From DASXUC01 sp036004445 (lineage in GTDB: Bacteria > Sysuimicrobiota > Sysuimicrobiia > Sysuimicrobiales > Kaftiobacteriaceae): DNA of 49,438 bases. Within the stretch, counting starts at the first letter, position 1, and every line of letters starts with the position of its first letter. The position numbers and the translations under genes are program-made. Under the pieces are notes generated by a model. The model ran no database searches. It saw only the letters and a list, made by a program, of their open reading frames with translations, and was not told the DNA's origin. The stretch spans positions 1 to 49,438 of the forward strand of contig DASYRL010000055.1 of NCBI GenBank assembly GCA_036004445.1, given 5' to 3'. Shown here in pieces: positions 32,437 through 42,952 of the stretch.

Positions 32437-33549
32437 ATGACGGGCAGCTTCCGCATCGCCCGAATTCTGGGCATCCCCATCGAGGTGCACTACACCTGGC
32501 TGATCGTGTTCGGCCTGGTCGTGTGGTCGCTGGCGGTCGGCTATTTCCCCACCGTCGGCCCCAACCTGGGCATGACGACCGTGATCGTGCTATCCGTGAG
32601 CGCGACGCTGCTGTTCTTCGCGGCGCTGCTGCTCCACGAGCTGGCGCACTCGTACGTCGCCATCCGGGAAGGGCTCTCGGTGCGCCGGATCACCCTCTTC
32701 ATCTTTGGCGGGGTGGCGCAGATGGCCAAGGAGCCCTCCACCGCCGGCGGCGAATTTCGGATGGCCATCGCGGGCCCGCTGGTGAGCATCGCCATCGGGG
32801 TTATCTCGTGGGTCCTCTCCCGCCTGGCGGGTGAAGGGCCCGTGGGCCTGCTCTTCCGGTATTTAGGTTTCATCAACCTCGTGGTCGCCGTCTTCAACCT
32901 GATTCCGGCGTTCCCGCTCGACGGCGGGCGGGTCCTGCGCTCCTCGATCTGGTATTTTTCGGGAGACCTCACCCGTGCCACACTGACCGCCACCTCGGTG
33001 GGGCAGGGGTTCGCGTACCTGCTGATCGGGCTGGGTGTGCTCCAGGTTGTCGCGGGCCGAGCGGGCAACGGGATCTGGATGATGTTCATCGGTTGGTTTC
33101 TTCTCCAGGCGGCCCAGTCCGGGTATCAGCAGGTGCTCATTCGCCGGGCACTTCGCGGGCTGAAGGTGCGTGACGTGGTACGCGAAGATGCCGGCACCGT
33201 GCCGTCCGACATCACCCTCGCCACGTTCGTGCACGACTACCTACTGCCTAGTCCGGATTCCGAGTTCGTTGTCGTTGACGACGGCCGGCTGCGCGGCCTG
33301 ATCTCACTCGAGGATGTCAAGAAGGTCTCTCGCGAGCGCTGGGGCCAGGTGACGGTGGCCGACGCGATGGTCCCGGAATCGGAATGCCCTACGGTCTCGG
33401 CGACGCAGAATGCCTATGACGCCTTTATGACGGTAGCCGCCTCACCGACCGGCCAGGCGGTCGTCAAGGACGGTTCCCGCCTCGTCGGCGCGGTGACGCG
33501 GCGGGATCTGCTGGCCCGGCTCCGAAACCGTCTCGCATTGGAGGAATGA
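32437..33549 (+). CDS. Site-2-protease-like M50 metalloprotease with CBS domains
   Basis: 370 residues, six or so membrane segments. Zinc motif HELAH within LLLHELAHSYVAIREG and the second motif IPAFPLDGGRVLR (DG) define intramembrane S2P-type proteases. The C-terminal 120 residues form a CBS pair (VRDVVREDAG, VVVDDGRLRGLISLEDV, then VTVADAMVPES, LVGAVTRRDLLARL), which probably sense adenine nucleotides. It follows paaD by 3 bp, but a functional link is not evident. Confidence 0.94.
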   Translation: MTGSFRIARILGIPIEVHYTWLIVFGLVVWSLAVGYFPTVGPNLGMTTVIVLSVSATLLFFAALLLHELAHSYVAIREGLSVRRITLFIFGGVAQMAKEPSTAGGEFRMAIAGPLVSIAIGVISWVLSRLAGEGPVGLLFRYLGFINLVVAVFNLIPAFPLDGGRVLRSSIWYFSGDLTRATLTATSVGQGFAYLLIGLGVLQVVAGRAGNGIWMMFIGWFLLQAAQSGYQQVLIRRALRGLKVRDVVREDAGTVPSDITLATFVHDYLLPSPDSEFVVVDDGRLRGLISLEDVKKVSRERWGQVTVADAMVPESECPTVSATQNAYDAFMTVAASPTGQAVVKDGSRLVGAVTRRDLLARLRNRLALEE

Positions 33550-33585
33550 TCTCTCAGAGGGACCAAGTCACGTGAGGGGACGGAC

Positions 33586-33792
33586 ATGATCGACACACGC
33601 GAACAGGCCACAGATCGAAACGGCCGGGCCATCCAGCCCGGGGATAAGGTCAAGGTCGTCGGCGAGCAGGGCCAGCCCGAGGGCACCATCGTGCGCGTCA
33701 TCCCCGAATATCAGGTTGCCACAGTGTTACTCGAGCAGAAGGGCAAAGTCGAGCGGATGTATCCTACCGCTGACATCGAAGCGCTCAGTTAG
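33586..33792 (+). CDS. Small KOW/SH3-like hypothetical protein
   Basis: 68 residues, ATG 33586 with TGAGGGGACGGAC upstream. Core: GRAIQPGDKVKVVGEQGQPEGTI then VATVLLEQKGKVERM, a beta-barrel pattern like KOW or SH3-type modules. No partner is evident. Function unknown. Confidence 0.75.
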   Translation: MIDTREQATDRNGRAIQPGDKVKVVGEQGQPEGTIVRVIPEYQVATVLLEQKGKVERMYPTADIEALS

Positions 33793-33802
33793 CCTGCTAC
33801 AC

Positions 33803-34174
33803 ATGGCCCGGCACCGGAGACCGTCACCTGCCACACCGCTAGGGCGTATTCGAGCACTCTGCCTCGCACTGCCTGAAACGAGCGAACGCCTCAGCCACGG
33901 TTCGCCGGCATTTTTCATCCGGGGCAAGAAGGCATTTGTCACGTTCATGGACAACCACCATGAGGACGGACGGCTGGCCCTGTGGTGCGCCGCGGCACCG
34001 GACATGCAGCGGGCGATGGTCGAGTCGGATCCGCGGCACTACTTCGTCCCGCCGTACGTCGGGTACCTCGGCTGGGTGGGGGTACGCCTGGACCGGCGCC
34101 TTGCGTGGAAGAAGGTAGCTGAGATGGTCGAAGACGCCTATTTGGCGGTCGCGCCAAGGCGGCTGATCGGTTAG
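33803..34174 (+). CDS. MmcQ/YjbR-family protein
   Basis: 123 residues from ATG 33803. Typical family pattern: LCLALPETSERLSHGSPAFFIRGKKAFVTF, then WCAAAPDMQRAM, then PPYVGYLGWVGVRLD. The CyaY-like fold has been linked to DNA binding in one homologue; role here unknown. It starts 10 bp after the small KOW-like gene. Confidence 0.88.
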   Translation: MARHRRPSPATPLGRIRALCLALPETSERLSHGSPAFFIRGKKAFVTFMDNHHEDGRLALWCAAAPDMQRAMVESDPRHYFVPPYVGYLGWVGVRLDRRLAWKKVAEMVEDAYLAVAPRRLIG

Positions 34175-34225
34175 GCTTTCAACGGCGGATCGTCGGAACC
34201 ACGTCAGTAACGGGCGAGGCGGCGC

Positions 34226-34384
34226 ATGGGGCTGCTGTTGTTTGGCTACCTGTTTATCATTCCACTGGCGTGGGTGACCTTGCGGTATCTGCGTGTGCCC
34301 GAACACCTGGAGTTATCGGCCGGCGGACTGCTGGTCTTTGCTTACGGGTTCCTCGCGTCGGCGATCGCGGTCGCTCTGGTTTGA
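34226..34384 (+). CDS. Small two-span membrane protein
   Basis: 52 residues, ATG behind GCGAGGCGGCGC. Two hydrophobic helices, residues 3-18 (LLLFGYLFIIPLAWVT) and 33-52, joined by an acidic/basic loop RYLRVPEHLE. Not recognised. Its stop is 5 bp from the convergent CDF transporter end. Confidence 0.6.
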   Translation: MGLLLFGYLFIIPLAWVTLRYLRVPEHLELSAGGLLVFAYGFLASAIAVALV

Positions 34385-34389
34385 CCCGC

Positions 34390-35352
34390 TTAGTGAGAGT
34401 GAACCGGCAGGCCGTCGTGGCTGTGGGCGGTGACCCGGTGGTGCGCCTCTCCAGCCTCGTCGGCGGGATCGACGTGGATCGTGGCCCCGGCGAGATAGGG
34501 GACGTGTTGGAGCAGCTGATGATGCACTTCTTTGGCGATGGCGTGGGCCTCCGCCACAGATAGATCCCCCGCAACGGCGACGTTCACTTCCGCGTGGAGC
34601 CGGTGTCCCACCCAGCGGGCGCGGGCCTCGGTCACGGCGCGCACGCCGCGGACGTGGTGGGCGGCGTGCTGGATCTCATCGATGACCCCCGGCTCGACTC
34701 CATCGAGCATCCGCGTGAAGATCGCCTTGCCGGACTGCCAGACGATGCCGAGGATGGCGACCGTAATCCCCAGGCCAACGAGCGGGTCGGCCAGTGGGTA
34801 GCCCAGCCAGACGCCTACCGCGCCGACCAGCACGGCGAGGCTCGTCCAGCCGTCCACCCGCGCGTGGTACCCGTCGGCGATGAGCGCCGCGCTGCCGATT
34901 TCCTTGCCCACCCGGATCCGGAAGACGGCCACCGCTTCGTTGCCGATGAAGCCGATGATTGAGGCGGCGGCCACGATACCCAGGTACCCGATCGCCCGGG
35001 GATGGATGAGGCGGTCGATCGCCTCGTAGCCGGCGACGACCGCGCTGAACAGAATAATGAGGACGATGACCACCCCGGCGAGGTCCTCGACGCGTCCGTA
35101 GCCGAACGGAAAGCGCTTGGTGGGCCGCAGCCTCGCGAGCAGGAAGGCAATCCACAGCGGGACGGCCGTCGCGGCGTCGCCAAAATTGTGAATGGTGTCC
35201 GCCAGCAGTGCGACGCTGCCTGAGAGCACGACAACGGCGACCTGCAGCAGCGCGGTCGCCGTGAGCACCACGAACGACCACTTGATCGCCCAGATCCCCC
35301 GCGCGGTCGTCACGATTGCCGGGTCGATGACGCCATGATCATGGGGATGCAT
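34390..35352 (-). CDS. Cation diffusion facilitator family metal efflux transporter
   Basis: 320 residues, six membrane spans. The zinc-binding motif H-x3-D occurs twice in the membrane part (DTIHNFGD and GYHARVD), and the C-terminal cytoplasmic domain ends with a His-rich tail. N-terminus MHPHDHG is also His-rich. It would export Zn2+, Fe2+ or similar in exchange for protons. Divergent from the epimerase gene. Confidence 0.94.
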   Translation of the reverse strand: MHPHDHGVIDPAIVTTARGIWAIKWSFVVLTATALLQVAVVVLSGSVALLADTIHNFGDAATAVPLWIAFLLARLRPTKRFPFGYGRVEDLAGVVIVLIILFSAVVAGYEAIDRLIHPRAIGYLGIVAAASIIGFIGNEAVAVFRIRVGKEIGSAALIADGYHARVDGWTSLAVLVGAVGVWLGYPLADPLVGLGITVAILGIVWQSGKAIFTRMLDGVEPGVIDEIQHAAHHVRGVRAVTEARARWVGHRLHAEVNVAVAGDLSVAEAHAIAKEVHHQLLQHVPYLAGATIHVDPADEAGEAHHRVTAHSHDGLPVHSH

Positions 35353-35414
35353 ACACTCAGCGTATCAAGCCAGAAGGCGCTTTGCACACGACCGGGGTAT
35401 TCATCTATTTGAGG

Positions 35415-36599
35415 ATGACAGAGCAGCGCGGCACGATCCTGGTCACCGGGAGCAGCGGGTTCCTCGGCTACGACGTGGCGCGAGCGCTGAGCGGCTCGTT
35501 CGACGTCGTCGGGTTCGACCGCCGCGCTCCCTCGCATCCTCCGCCGACCGCGGAGTGCCTCTACGTCGACCTCACGACCGAGGCCAGCCTGGCGCGCGGC
35601 CTCGATGCCGTGCGGGAAGGGCATGGCGAGCGCCTGGCGTCGGTCTGTCACTTCGCCGCGTACTACGACTTTTCGGGCGCGCCGAGTCCCCTGTATGAGC
35701 GGGTGACGATCGAGGGCACGCGGCGGTTGCTGCGAATGCTGCGCGAGCGCTTTACCGTGGAACAGTTCATCTTTTCCAGCACCATGCTCGTCCACGCGCC
35801 TACCGAGCCCGGCCGGCCCATCAACGAGGACTCCCCGCTTCAACCGAAGTGGGCGTATCCGGAATCGAAGCTGCGGACAGAACAGGTGATCCTCCACGAA
35901 CGCGGCGACGTCCCGGTGGTCCTGCTGCGGATCGCGGGCGTCTACAACGAGCTCGGGCACTCGGCGACGCTGCCGTACCAGATCCAGCGGACCTACGAGC
36001 GCACACTTGAGGCGTATGTCTTTCCGGGAGACCTGACCCACGGCCAGGCCATGGTCCATTTAGACGACGTGGTCGATCTGTACGAACGCCTTCCCGGACG
36101 CAGAACCGAGCTACCTGCCGAGTTGACTCTGCTGGTCGGGGAGCCGCAGACCATGGGGTATGGCGACCTGCAGACCATGATCGCGAAGGAGCTGCACGGC
36201 GAGGCGTGGACGACCCGGCCCATTCCGAAGTGGCTGGCGCGGCTCGGCGCCACTCTCCAGGAGCGTCTGCCGCTGAATGGCAAGCCCTACATCAAGCCCT
36301 GGATGATCGATCTCGCGGATGATCACTTCGAGCTGGATATCGCGCGGGCGGAGTCGGCCGTGGGATGGACCCCCAAGCGATCGCTCCGCGAGACGCTGCC
36401 GGCGATTACCGCGGCGCTGCTGGCTGATCCATGGGCCTGGTACCGCGAAAACGAATTGCCCCTGCCGTCCTGGCTGCGAGAGACGCGGCCTCCCGCCGCG
36501 GCGGCACCAGACCTGGACCTCGATCCCCGCCGGTTGAAGCAGCTGCAGGAACTCGCCGGGACACACGCACACCACCACGGCGGCGGGGCGGGGACATGA
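35415..36599 (+). CDS. NAD-dependent epimerase/dehydratase (extended SDR)
   Basis: 394 residues from ATG 35415; an in-frame TTG at 35382 with AGAAGG upstream is an alternative start. TILVTGSSGFLGYDV is the Rossmann motif; FIFSSTMLVHAP supplies Ser/Thr and YPESK the catalytic Y-x3-K. The C-terminal 40 residues are Pro/Ala-rich and end in His repeats. It overlaps the SPW-VKOR gene by 4 bp, so a membrane-linked or quinone/lipid-related substrate is possible. Confidence 0.9.
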   Translation: MTEQRGTILVTGSSGFLGYDVARALSGSFDVVGFDRRAPSHPPPTAECLYVDLTTEASLARGLDAVREGHGERLASVCHFAAYYDFSGAPSPLYERVTIEGTRRLLRMLRERFTVEQFIFSSTMLVHAPTEPGRPINEDSPLQPKWAYPESKLRTEQVILHERGDVPVVLLRIAGVYNELGHSATLPYQIQRTYERTLEAYVFPGDLTHGQAMVHLDDVVDLYERLPGRRTELPAELTLLVGEPQTMGYGDLQTMIAKELHGEAWTTRPIPKWLARLGATLQERLPLNGKPYIKPWMIDLADDHFELDIARAESAVGWTPKRSLRETLPAITAALLADPWAWYRENELPLPSWLRETRPPAAAAPDLDLDPRRLKQLQELAGTHAHHHGGGAGT

Positions 36600-38224
36600 G
36601 TCATCAGCACACCGGCCACGGCATGGAAGCCCCGGAGCAGGAGACACGCGCGCCTGAGGGTGCGGACGAGCTCCGTCGGCTGCAAGCACTCCGTGCGCAG
36701 CAGTCGCTGCTGGAGGGCCTGGGCGAGCGGGAGGCGGCCCAGCAGCGCGGCCATGACGCCCATGCGCAGCGTTTGATGGAGACCGATCCTGCCGGGCACA
36801 TTGAGATGATGCGGCCGATGCAGGAAGCGATGGCGCTGGTCCGCGACCTTCCGGAAGACCTGCTCGACCGCGAGGCGTCGCTGTTTCAGGAGATCGCTGC
36901 GCGCGACACGGGGCCGGTCATCGAGCCCCTGAAGGTTCCGCTGATGACCGACATGGTGGTCGCGGAGAAGTGGGCCCACGTCGCCGCGGCCTTTCTGGGG
37001 GCCTGGTTGATCGCCAGCCCGTCCGCGCTCGCCTATCCGAGCAGCGCGCTTGCCTGGAGCGACGTTATCAGCGGAGCGCTGATCATCGTGCTGGCGGCGC
37101 TGACGTATCGGGAGCATCTGTGGGCCCCGTGGGCGAACGCGGCGGTCGGCCTCTGGGTCATGTTCGCGCCGCTGGTCTTCTGGGCCCCCGACCCCGCGTC
37201 GTACGCCAACGATACGCTCACTGGGGCGCTCGTCGTCAGTCTCACCGTCATCATCCCGATGCGGCTGCAGATGCCCGGGGTGGCAGTACCACCCGGGTGG
37301 TCATACAATCCCTCGACGTGGGTGCAGCGCGCGCCCATCATCGTCCTCGGCCTGGTGTCGTACTTTATGTCGCGCTACATGTCGGCGTTCCAGCTCGGCC
37401 ACATCCCCGCGGTCTGGGATCCATTCTTTGGGGAAGGAACGGCCCGGATCCTGACCTCGGACGTGTCGCGCATGTTCCCGATTTCCGACGCGGGGCTCGG
37501 AGCCTACGTCTACATGATTGAACTGCTGTCGACCGTCATGGGCGACTCGCGGCGCTGGCGCACGATGCCCTGGATGGTGGCGATGTTTGGCGTCGCCGTC
37601 ATTCCGCTGGGGATTGTCAGCGTTGTGCTCATCATTTTGCAGCCGCTGGCGGTCGGCGACTGGTGCACCCTCTGTCTGATTTCGGCCCTCTTCATGCTGG
37701 TCATGGTGGCACTGTCCCTGGATGAGGTAATCGCCATGATCCAGTTCCTGCTCCTCGGCAGGCGGACCGGTCGCTCCGTATGGACGCTCTTCTGGAACGG
37801 CGGGACGATGGGCGAGCACGTCCGCGACTTCGGGCTGGCGCGGCCGGCAGGAAATTCCTGGCGGGACGTGTGGTCGGGACTGACGGTTCCGTGGACCCTT
37901 GCGGTGAGCGCGCTGCTAGGCATCTGGCTGATGGCGGCACCCGACCTCTTCAACAGCAGGGGAGGGGCCGCCGACAGCGATCACCTGTTGGGGGCGCTGG
38001 TCGTAGTGGTCGCGGTCACGGCCATGGCGGAAGTGGCCCGGGCAGTGCGCTTCCTCAACATCTTCTTGGCGATCGCGATCATGGTCGCCCCCTGGGTCCT
38101 CGGTGGGGCGCCGCTCGCGGCCCGGGTCAGCGACCTTATCGCCGGGGGGCTGATCATTGTGCTCAGTCTTCCGCGCGGCGTCATTCGCAGTAGGTACGGG
38201 AGTTGGAATCCCTTGATTTTCTGA
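36596..38224 (+). CDS. SPW-VKOR-SPW membrane protein
   Basis: 542 residues. Residues 1-115 are soluble and helical (His/Met/Glu-rich). An SPW-type segment (KWAHVAAAFLGAWLIASPSAL) spans about 122-225; a vitamin K epoxide reductase core about 240-390 contains the redox motif C357-T-L-C360; a second SPW-type segment (VPWTLAVSALLGIWLMAAPDL) spans about 425-530. The CxxC pair is the only cysteine pair in the protein: the loop cysteines used by canonical VKORs for electron shuttling are absent. Start ATG overlaps the epimerase stop. It likely couples quinone to a thiol or other partner. Confidence 0.88.
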   Translation: MSHQHTGHGMEAPEQETRAPEGADELRRLQALRAQQSLLEGLGEREAAQQRGHDAHAQRLMETDPAGHIEMMRPMQEAMALVRDLPEDLLDREASLFQEIAARDTGPVIEPLKVPLMTDMVVAEKWAHVAAAFLGAWLIASPSALAYPSSALAWSDVISGALIIVLAALTYREHLWAPWANAAVGLWVMFAPLVFWAPDPASYANDTLTGALVVSLTVIIPMRLQMPGVAVPPGWSYNPSTWVQRAPIIVLGLVSYFMSRYMSAFQLGHIPAVWDPFFGEGTARILTSDVSRMFPISDAGLGAYVYMIELLSTVMGDSRRWRTMPWMVAMFGVAVIPLGIVSVVLIILQPLAVGDWCTLCLISALFMLVMVALSLDEVIAMIQFLLLGRRTGRSVWTLFWNGGTMGEHVRDFGLARPAGNSWRDVWSGLTVPWTLAVSALLGIWLMAAPDLFNSRGGAADSDHLLGALVVVVAVTAMAEVARAVRFLNIFLAIAIMVAPWVLGGAPLAARVSDLIAGGLIIVLSLPRGVIRSRYGSWNPLIF

Positions 38225-38257
38225 AATACCGCCCGCGTCCTGGCTGTCGAGGAACAA

Positions 38258-38296
38258 GCAAAGCGCCCACCCGAAGGGTCTGGGCGGGCGCTTTGC
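38258..38296. terminator. Bidirectional hairpin between convergent genes
   Basis: GCAAAGCGCCC (38258-38268) pairs perfectly with GGGCGCTTTGC (38286-38296) over 11 bp; ACCC/GGGT can extend the stem inward. It sits between the VKOR gene and the convergent small gene. The AAA/TTT is inside the stem rather than after it, so termination in both directions is likely but not certain. Confidence 0.7.
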
Positions 38297-38308
38297 CTGG
38301 CAGGTAAG

Positions 38309-38506
38309 CTACTTGTTCAAGTCCATCATGGCATCGTCCACCGACTTGTAGGACTTCATCGGATCGAGCTTTTCCTTGGCTATCGTCCGATCCGTCTCGG
38401 GGACGTGGGCCATCATGTTGCATGCCTCAAGGATCTGCGATCCGGTCGCCGGCCACTTCACGTGCTCCTTCAAGTGCGTCTGAGTTTCCATGTCCCACGT
38501 ACGCAT
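38309..38506 (-). CDS. Small DUF2795-like protein
   Basis: 65 residues from ATG 38506 behind the strong site AAAGGAGGTGGCGGCAC. The pattern HLKEHVKWPATGSQILEACN ... PETDRTIAKEKL ... SYKSVDDAMMDL resembles DUF2795, a small helical family with a Y-P-A-x-K-x-D-L-like core. Met-rich. The strong ribosome-binding site suggests high expression. Confidence 0.75.
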   Translation of the reverse strand: MRTWDMETQTHLKEHVKWPATGSQILEACNMMAHVPETDRTIAKEKLDPMKSYKSVDDAMMDLNK

Positions 38507-38676
38507 GTGCCGCCACCTCCTTTCTTCTTGAATCTCCCTTTCGAGATTTTCCCCAAGATACCGGCGAATCGAATGGAAATTGACGTCGTCGGCGAACCGC
38601 TCCGGCCTCAAGGATGGCGTAGCTTTCCGTAGAAACGGGAAATGGACTCAGGAAGACATCTTCTGGGAGGTGGAGC

Positions 38677-38904
38677 GTGCGAACCGTTACAGCGCTCGTA
38701 CTCGTTGGACTGATCTGCCTGGCACTGGCCGCCCCTGCGCTGGCTCAGCAGTTTCCGAACGTCTCGGGCCTGAGACCGTTCTCGGCGGAAGCGAACTTCA
38801 TGTCACTGCCCGGCTATCTCCGCTGGCTGGTGTTCCAGCAGACCGGTCAGTGGATTACCTATGCGGAGGCCGCCCGGGTCGTGAAGGAGCAGACAGGGCA
38901 GTAG
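38677..38904 (+). CDS. Small secreted protein
   Basis: 75 residues, GTG start behind GGGAGGTGGAGC. A clear Sec signal peptide (TALVLVGLICLALAAPALAQQ, cleavage after A-L-A) leaves about 52 mature residues with PGYLRWLVFQQTGQWITYAEAARVVKEQ. Not recognised. It lies 3 bp before the decarboxylase gene and is likely co-transcribed. Confidence 0.75.
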   Translation: MRTVTALVLVGLICLALAAPALAQQFPNVSGLRPFSAEANFMSLPGYLRWLVFQQTGQWITYAEAARVVKEQTGQ

Positions 38905-38907
38905 ATC

Positions 38908-40361
<1,454 letters not shown>

Positions 40362-40365
<4 letters not shown>

Positions 40366-40508
40366 GCTTTCGCGTATTGCTCAGGGTTCTGGTCGAAGGC
40401 CGCCTTGCATCCTTCCGAACAGAAGTAGTACGTCGTGCCTTTGTGCTCGGACTTGCCTGCGGCGGTCTTTTCGTCAACCTGCATTCCGCACACCGGATCA
40501 CGCGCCAT
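40362..40508 (-). CDS. YHS-domain metal-binding small protein
   Basis: 48 residues from ATG 40508 behind AAGGAGGATTGGTC. ARDPVCGMQVDEKTAAGKS and TYYFCSEGCKAAFDQNPEQY form the YHS/TRASH-like motif with Cys6, Cys30 and Cys34 type ligands. Such proteins accompany heavy-metal ATPases and oxygenases as metal chaperones. It shares its stop region with the decarboxylase gene and is divergent from the dioxygenase gene. Confidence 0.93.
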
Positions 40509-40593
40509 GACCAATCCTCCTTACAGTTCCGGGGGTCTGACTAACAGAGGTTTACCCATCTGATACGCTCTGAGAAGATTCCCGGAGGGCACA

Positions 40594-41334
40594 ATGGATC
40601 ATGACGATGCGCAGGTCGGCCGTCTGCTGACGCGCCGGGAAGCGTTGGCCGTGATGGGATCGACGGCCCTGCTCGTGCTGGCCGGGAGCTCGCGCCGCCT
40701 GTTCGTTCCGGCGGCCGCGCAGTCCGGGCCCGTGCCGTCCTGTGTCGTTCGCCCGCAGCAGACCGAGGGGCCGTACTTCGTCGACGAAAAGCTCAACCGG
40801 ACAGACATCCGCAGCGATCCATCAGACGGCGCTGTGAAGCCCGGAGCGGTCCTGGCGCTGACGTTCAACGTGTCCCGGCTGGTCTCGGGTACCTGCACGC
40901 CGCTGCCCGGCGCGTACGTCGACGTCTGGCAGTGCGACGCGCTGGGCGTGTACTCGGACGTGACGGATCCGCGCTTCAATACCAGGGGAAAGAGATTTCT
41001 CCGCGGTTACCAGGTGACTGACGCCGGCGGCGCCGCGCGCTTCGTGACCATCTATCCCGGGTGGTATCAGGGGCGCACGGTGCACATCCACTTCAAGATC
41101 CGCTCAGCGCCCTCGGCGCGTCCAGGGTACGAATTCACCTCACAGTTGTACTTCGACGACACCCTCACCGATCGCGTCCACGCCCAGCAGCCGTACGCGG
41201 CCAAGGGACGGCGCACTGTGCGCAATGAGGGAGACGGGATCTTCAATCAGGGCGGGGCGCAGCTCCTGCTGCCGGTGGAGCAGGACGGGGCAGGTTACAA
41301 AGGAACCTTCAGCGTCGCGCTGCAAGGTATCTGA
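40594..41334 (+). CDS. Exported intradiol ring-cleavage dioxygenase-like protein
   Basis: 246 residues with a Tat-like leader (LTRREALAVMGSTALLVLAG). The mature part has the non-haem Fe(III) ligands expected for protocatechuate/catechol dioxygenases: Tyr in EGPYFVDE, then Tyr-Pro-Gly-Trp-Tyr and the His pair in RTVHIHFKI, and the beta-sandwich segment GAYVDVWQCDALGVYSD. The secreted form is common in Actinobacteria and fungi. It opens catechol-type rings, possibly of plant or humic origin. Confidence 0.92.
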   Translation: MDHDDAQVGRLLTRREALAVMGSTALLVLAGSSRRLFVPAAAQSGPVPSCVVRPQQTEGPYFVDEKLNRTDIRSDPSDGAVKPGAVLALTFNVSRLVSGTCTPLPGAYVDVWQCDALGVYSDVTDPRFNTRGKRFLRGYQVTDAGGAARFVTIYPGWYQGRTVHIHFKIRSAPSARPGYEFTSQLYFDDTLTDRVHAQQPYAAKGRRTVRNEGDGIFNQGGAQLLLPVEQDGAGYKGTFSVALQGI

Positions 41335-41345
41335 GGAGGCATTCT

Positions 41346-42095
41346 CTAGGTCACCGCGGCGGTCGTGCCTCCGTCGATCGCGATCGTCTGCCCGGTGATG
41401 TAGCCGGCCTCAACGCTTGCCAAGAACACCACCAGGGCTGCGACTTCCTCCGCGGTGCCCATCCGGCCCATCGGAATCGCTTCAACGAGGCGCTGCCGTG
41501 CCGATTCCGGCATCCCGGCGACGATCCCGGCGTCGATTGCGCCTGGCGCCACGGCATTCACGGTGGTGCCGTTGGGCGCCAGTTCCCGCGCCAAGCCTGC
41601 GGTGAGTCCGATTACTCCCGCCTTGGCCGCCGAGTAGTTGGCTTGGCCCGCGCTGCCGGCGAGTCCGGCGATCGAGACGATGTTGATGATCCGGCCGGCT
41701 TTGCTCGCCAGGAGGTGCGGGAGGGCCAGCCGGCAGCAGCGCACAGTGCCGGTCAGGTTCGTGTCGAGGACAGCGTGCCAGTCCTCAGATTGCATCCGCA
41801 GGACAAGGGTGTCGCGGGTGATCCCCGCATTGTTCACCAGGATATCGAGGCCGCCGAACCGGCCGATCGTGTCGTTGATCACGCGGGCCATGTCACCCTC
41901 GTCGCGGACGTCCCCTTGGAGGGCCATGAGCTCTGCGGTGCGGGACAGGTCCGCAACCATCGCCTCGGCGGCGGCGGCATTGGACCGGTAGGTGAAGGCC
42001 ACGCGGACTCCGGCTCCGGCGAGTCCGACGACAATGGCACGGCCCAGCCCCGACGATCCTCCGGTGACGAGCGCGATCCTGGAATCCAGCGTCAC
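41346..42095 (-). CDS. SDR-family 3-oxoacyl-ACP reductase-like protein
   Basis: 249 residues. VTGGSSGLGRAIV, NNAGITRDTLV, NIVSIAG and ANYSAAKAG (Y-x3-K) make it a complete classical SDR, very close to FabG in layout (same length as fabG at 24,259). It forms a two-gene unit with a methyltransferase (ATGA overlap) away from the fab operon, so it more likely acts in a secondary pathway or acyl-CoA metabolism. Confidence 0.92.
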   Translation of the reverse strand: MTLDSRIALVTGGSSGLGRAIVVGLAGAGVRVAFTYRSNAAAAEAMVADLSRTAELMALQGDVRDEGDMARVINDTIGRFGGLDILVNNAGITRDTLVLRMQSEDWHAVLDTNLTGTVRCCRLALPHLLASKAGRIINIVSIAGLAGSAGQANYSAAKAGVIGLTAGLARELAPNGTTVNAVAPGAIDAGIVAGMPESARQRLVEAIPMGRMGTAEEVAALVVFLASVEAGYITGQTIAIDGGTTAAVT

Positions 42096-42952
42096 GTGCG
42101 GCGGGCGACCACCTGCAGCCAGATGCGTGGAACCGTTTGGAGACGGAGTTCTTCAAAGGCCTGCCGGACGCCGACCTTCAACGCTTCCATGCCGATGCCG
42201 AGCGGGACGCCCGGCAACGCCCCTTCGATGAACATCGAGAACTCGCTGAGATCTTCCCAGCCCTGACAGGAAACCGGCTTCTCCTGAAAGATCATCTGGC
42301 AGTCCTCAAACCCGCTGGCCGCCAGTATGCGCCGATAGTCGTCGGGAGACACCCACTGCATTGCTGCCGGTTTGATTCCCCGAGCGACGTCATGCCCTCG
42401 CTCACGCAGCCATCGCACCGCGCGCAGGACCCACAGCTTGTAGAACCGCGCGGTTTCAGGGGGATTCGTTCCGTTGAAGAAGGCCGTGTTGAACGCGAAC
42501 ACGCCGCGGGGCCGGAGGACCTTGCTGATGGCGTCCACCACCTGCGCCTTATCTCGGATCAGGTGAATCGCGTTGGCAAACACGACGACGTCCACGGGAG
42601 GGACAAGGTTGGACAGGCCTTCGGCAGTGCCCTGGATGAATTGGACGATGGCCGAGCGGATGCGCTGCGCCGCGAGTTGCAGGGCCGAGGCCGACGGATC
42701 AACGGCAAAGACCCGACCGGCGGGCGGGGTTCCCATCCGTTGGAGGATCAGTTCGGTCACCGCGCCGGGCCCGCAGCCGAGATCCACAACCTCGCTGCCG
42801 CGGTGGATGCCCGCATGGGCGACCAGCCAGGCGTTGACATCTCTAAAGAACGGGTGGGCCGCGAACTTGGCAAACGAAAACCGGTCGTCCGCGGTAAGTG
42901 GCGGCGCGTCCGGTTCCTGGTAGCTCATCCCCACGGTCTCCGAGGTGTCCAT
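42092..42952 (-). CDS. Class I SAM-dependent methyltransferase
   Basis: 286 residues (in-frame ATG at 42928 possible). Motif I VVDLGCGPGAVTEL, acidic motif II FAVDPSASAL, motif post-I VVVFANAIHLI (Methyltransf_25/11 type). The C-terminal 80 residues (SCQGWEDLSEFSMFIEGALPG) carry an added substrate region seen in small-molecule or lipid methyltransferases. Overlaps the SDR gene by 4 bp. Confidence 0.92.
   Translation of the reverse strand: MDTSETVGMSYQEPDAPPLTADDRFSFAKFAAHPFFRDVNAWLVAHAGIHRGSEVVDLGCGPGAVTELILQRMGTPPAGRVFAVDPSASALQLAAQRIRSAIVQFIQGTAEGLSNLVPPVDVVVFANAIHLIRDKAQVVDAISKVLRPRGVFAFNTAFFNGTNPPETARFYKLWVLRAVRWLRERGHDVARGIKPAAMQWVSPDDYRRILAASGFEDCQMIFQEKPVSCQGWEDLSEFSMFIEGALPGVPLGIGMEALKVGVRQAFEELRLQTVPRIWLQVVARRT

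Noticed and set aside
36431..36595. N-terminal extension of the SPW-VKOR protein
   Set aside because: It is the alternative frame of the epimerase gene; ATG 36596 overlaps the epimerase stop in the usual ATGA fashion.
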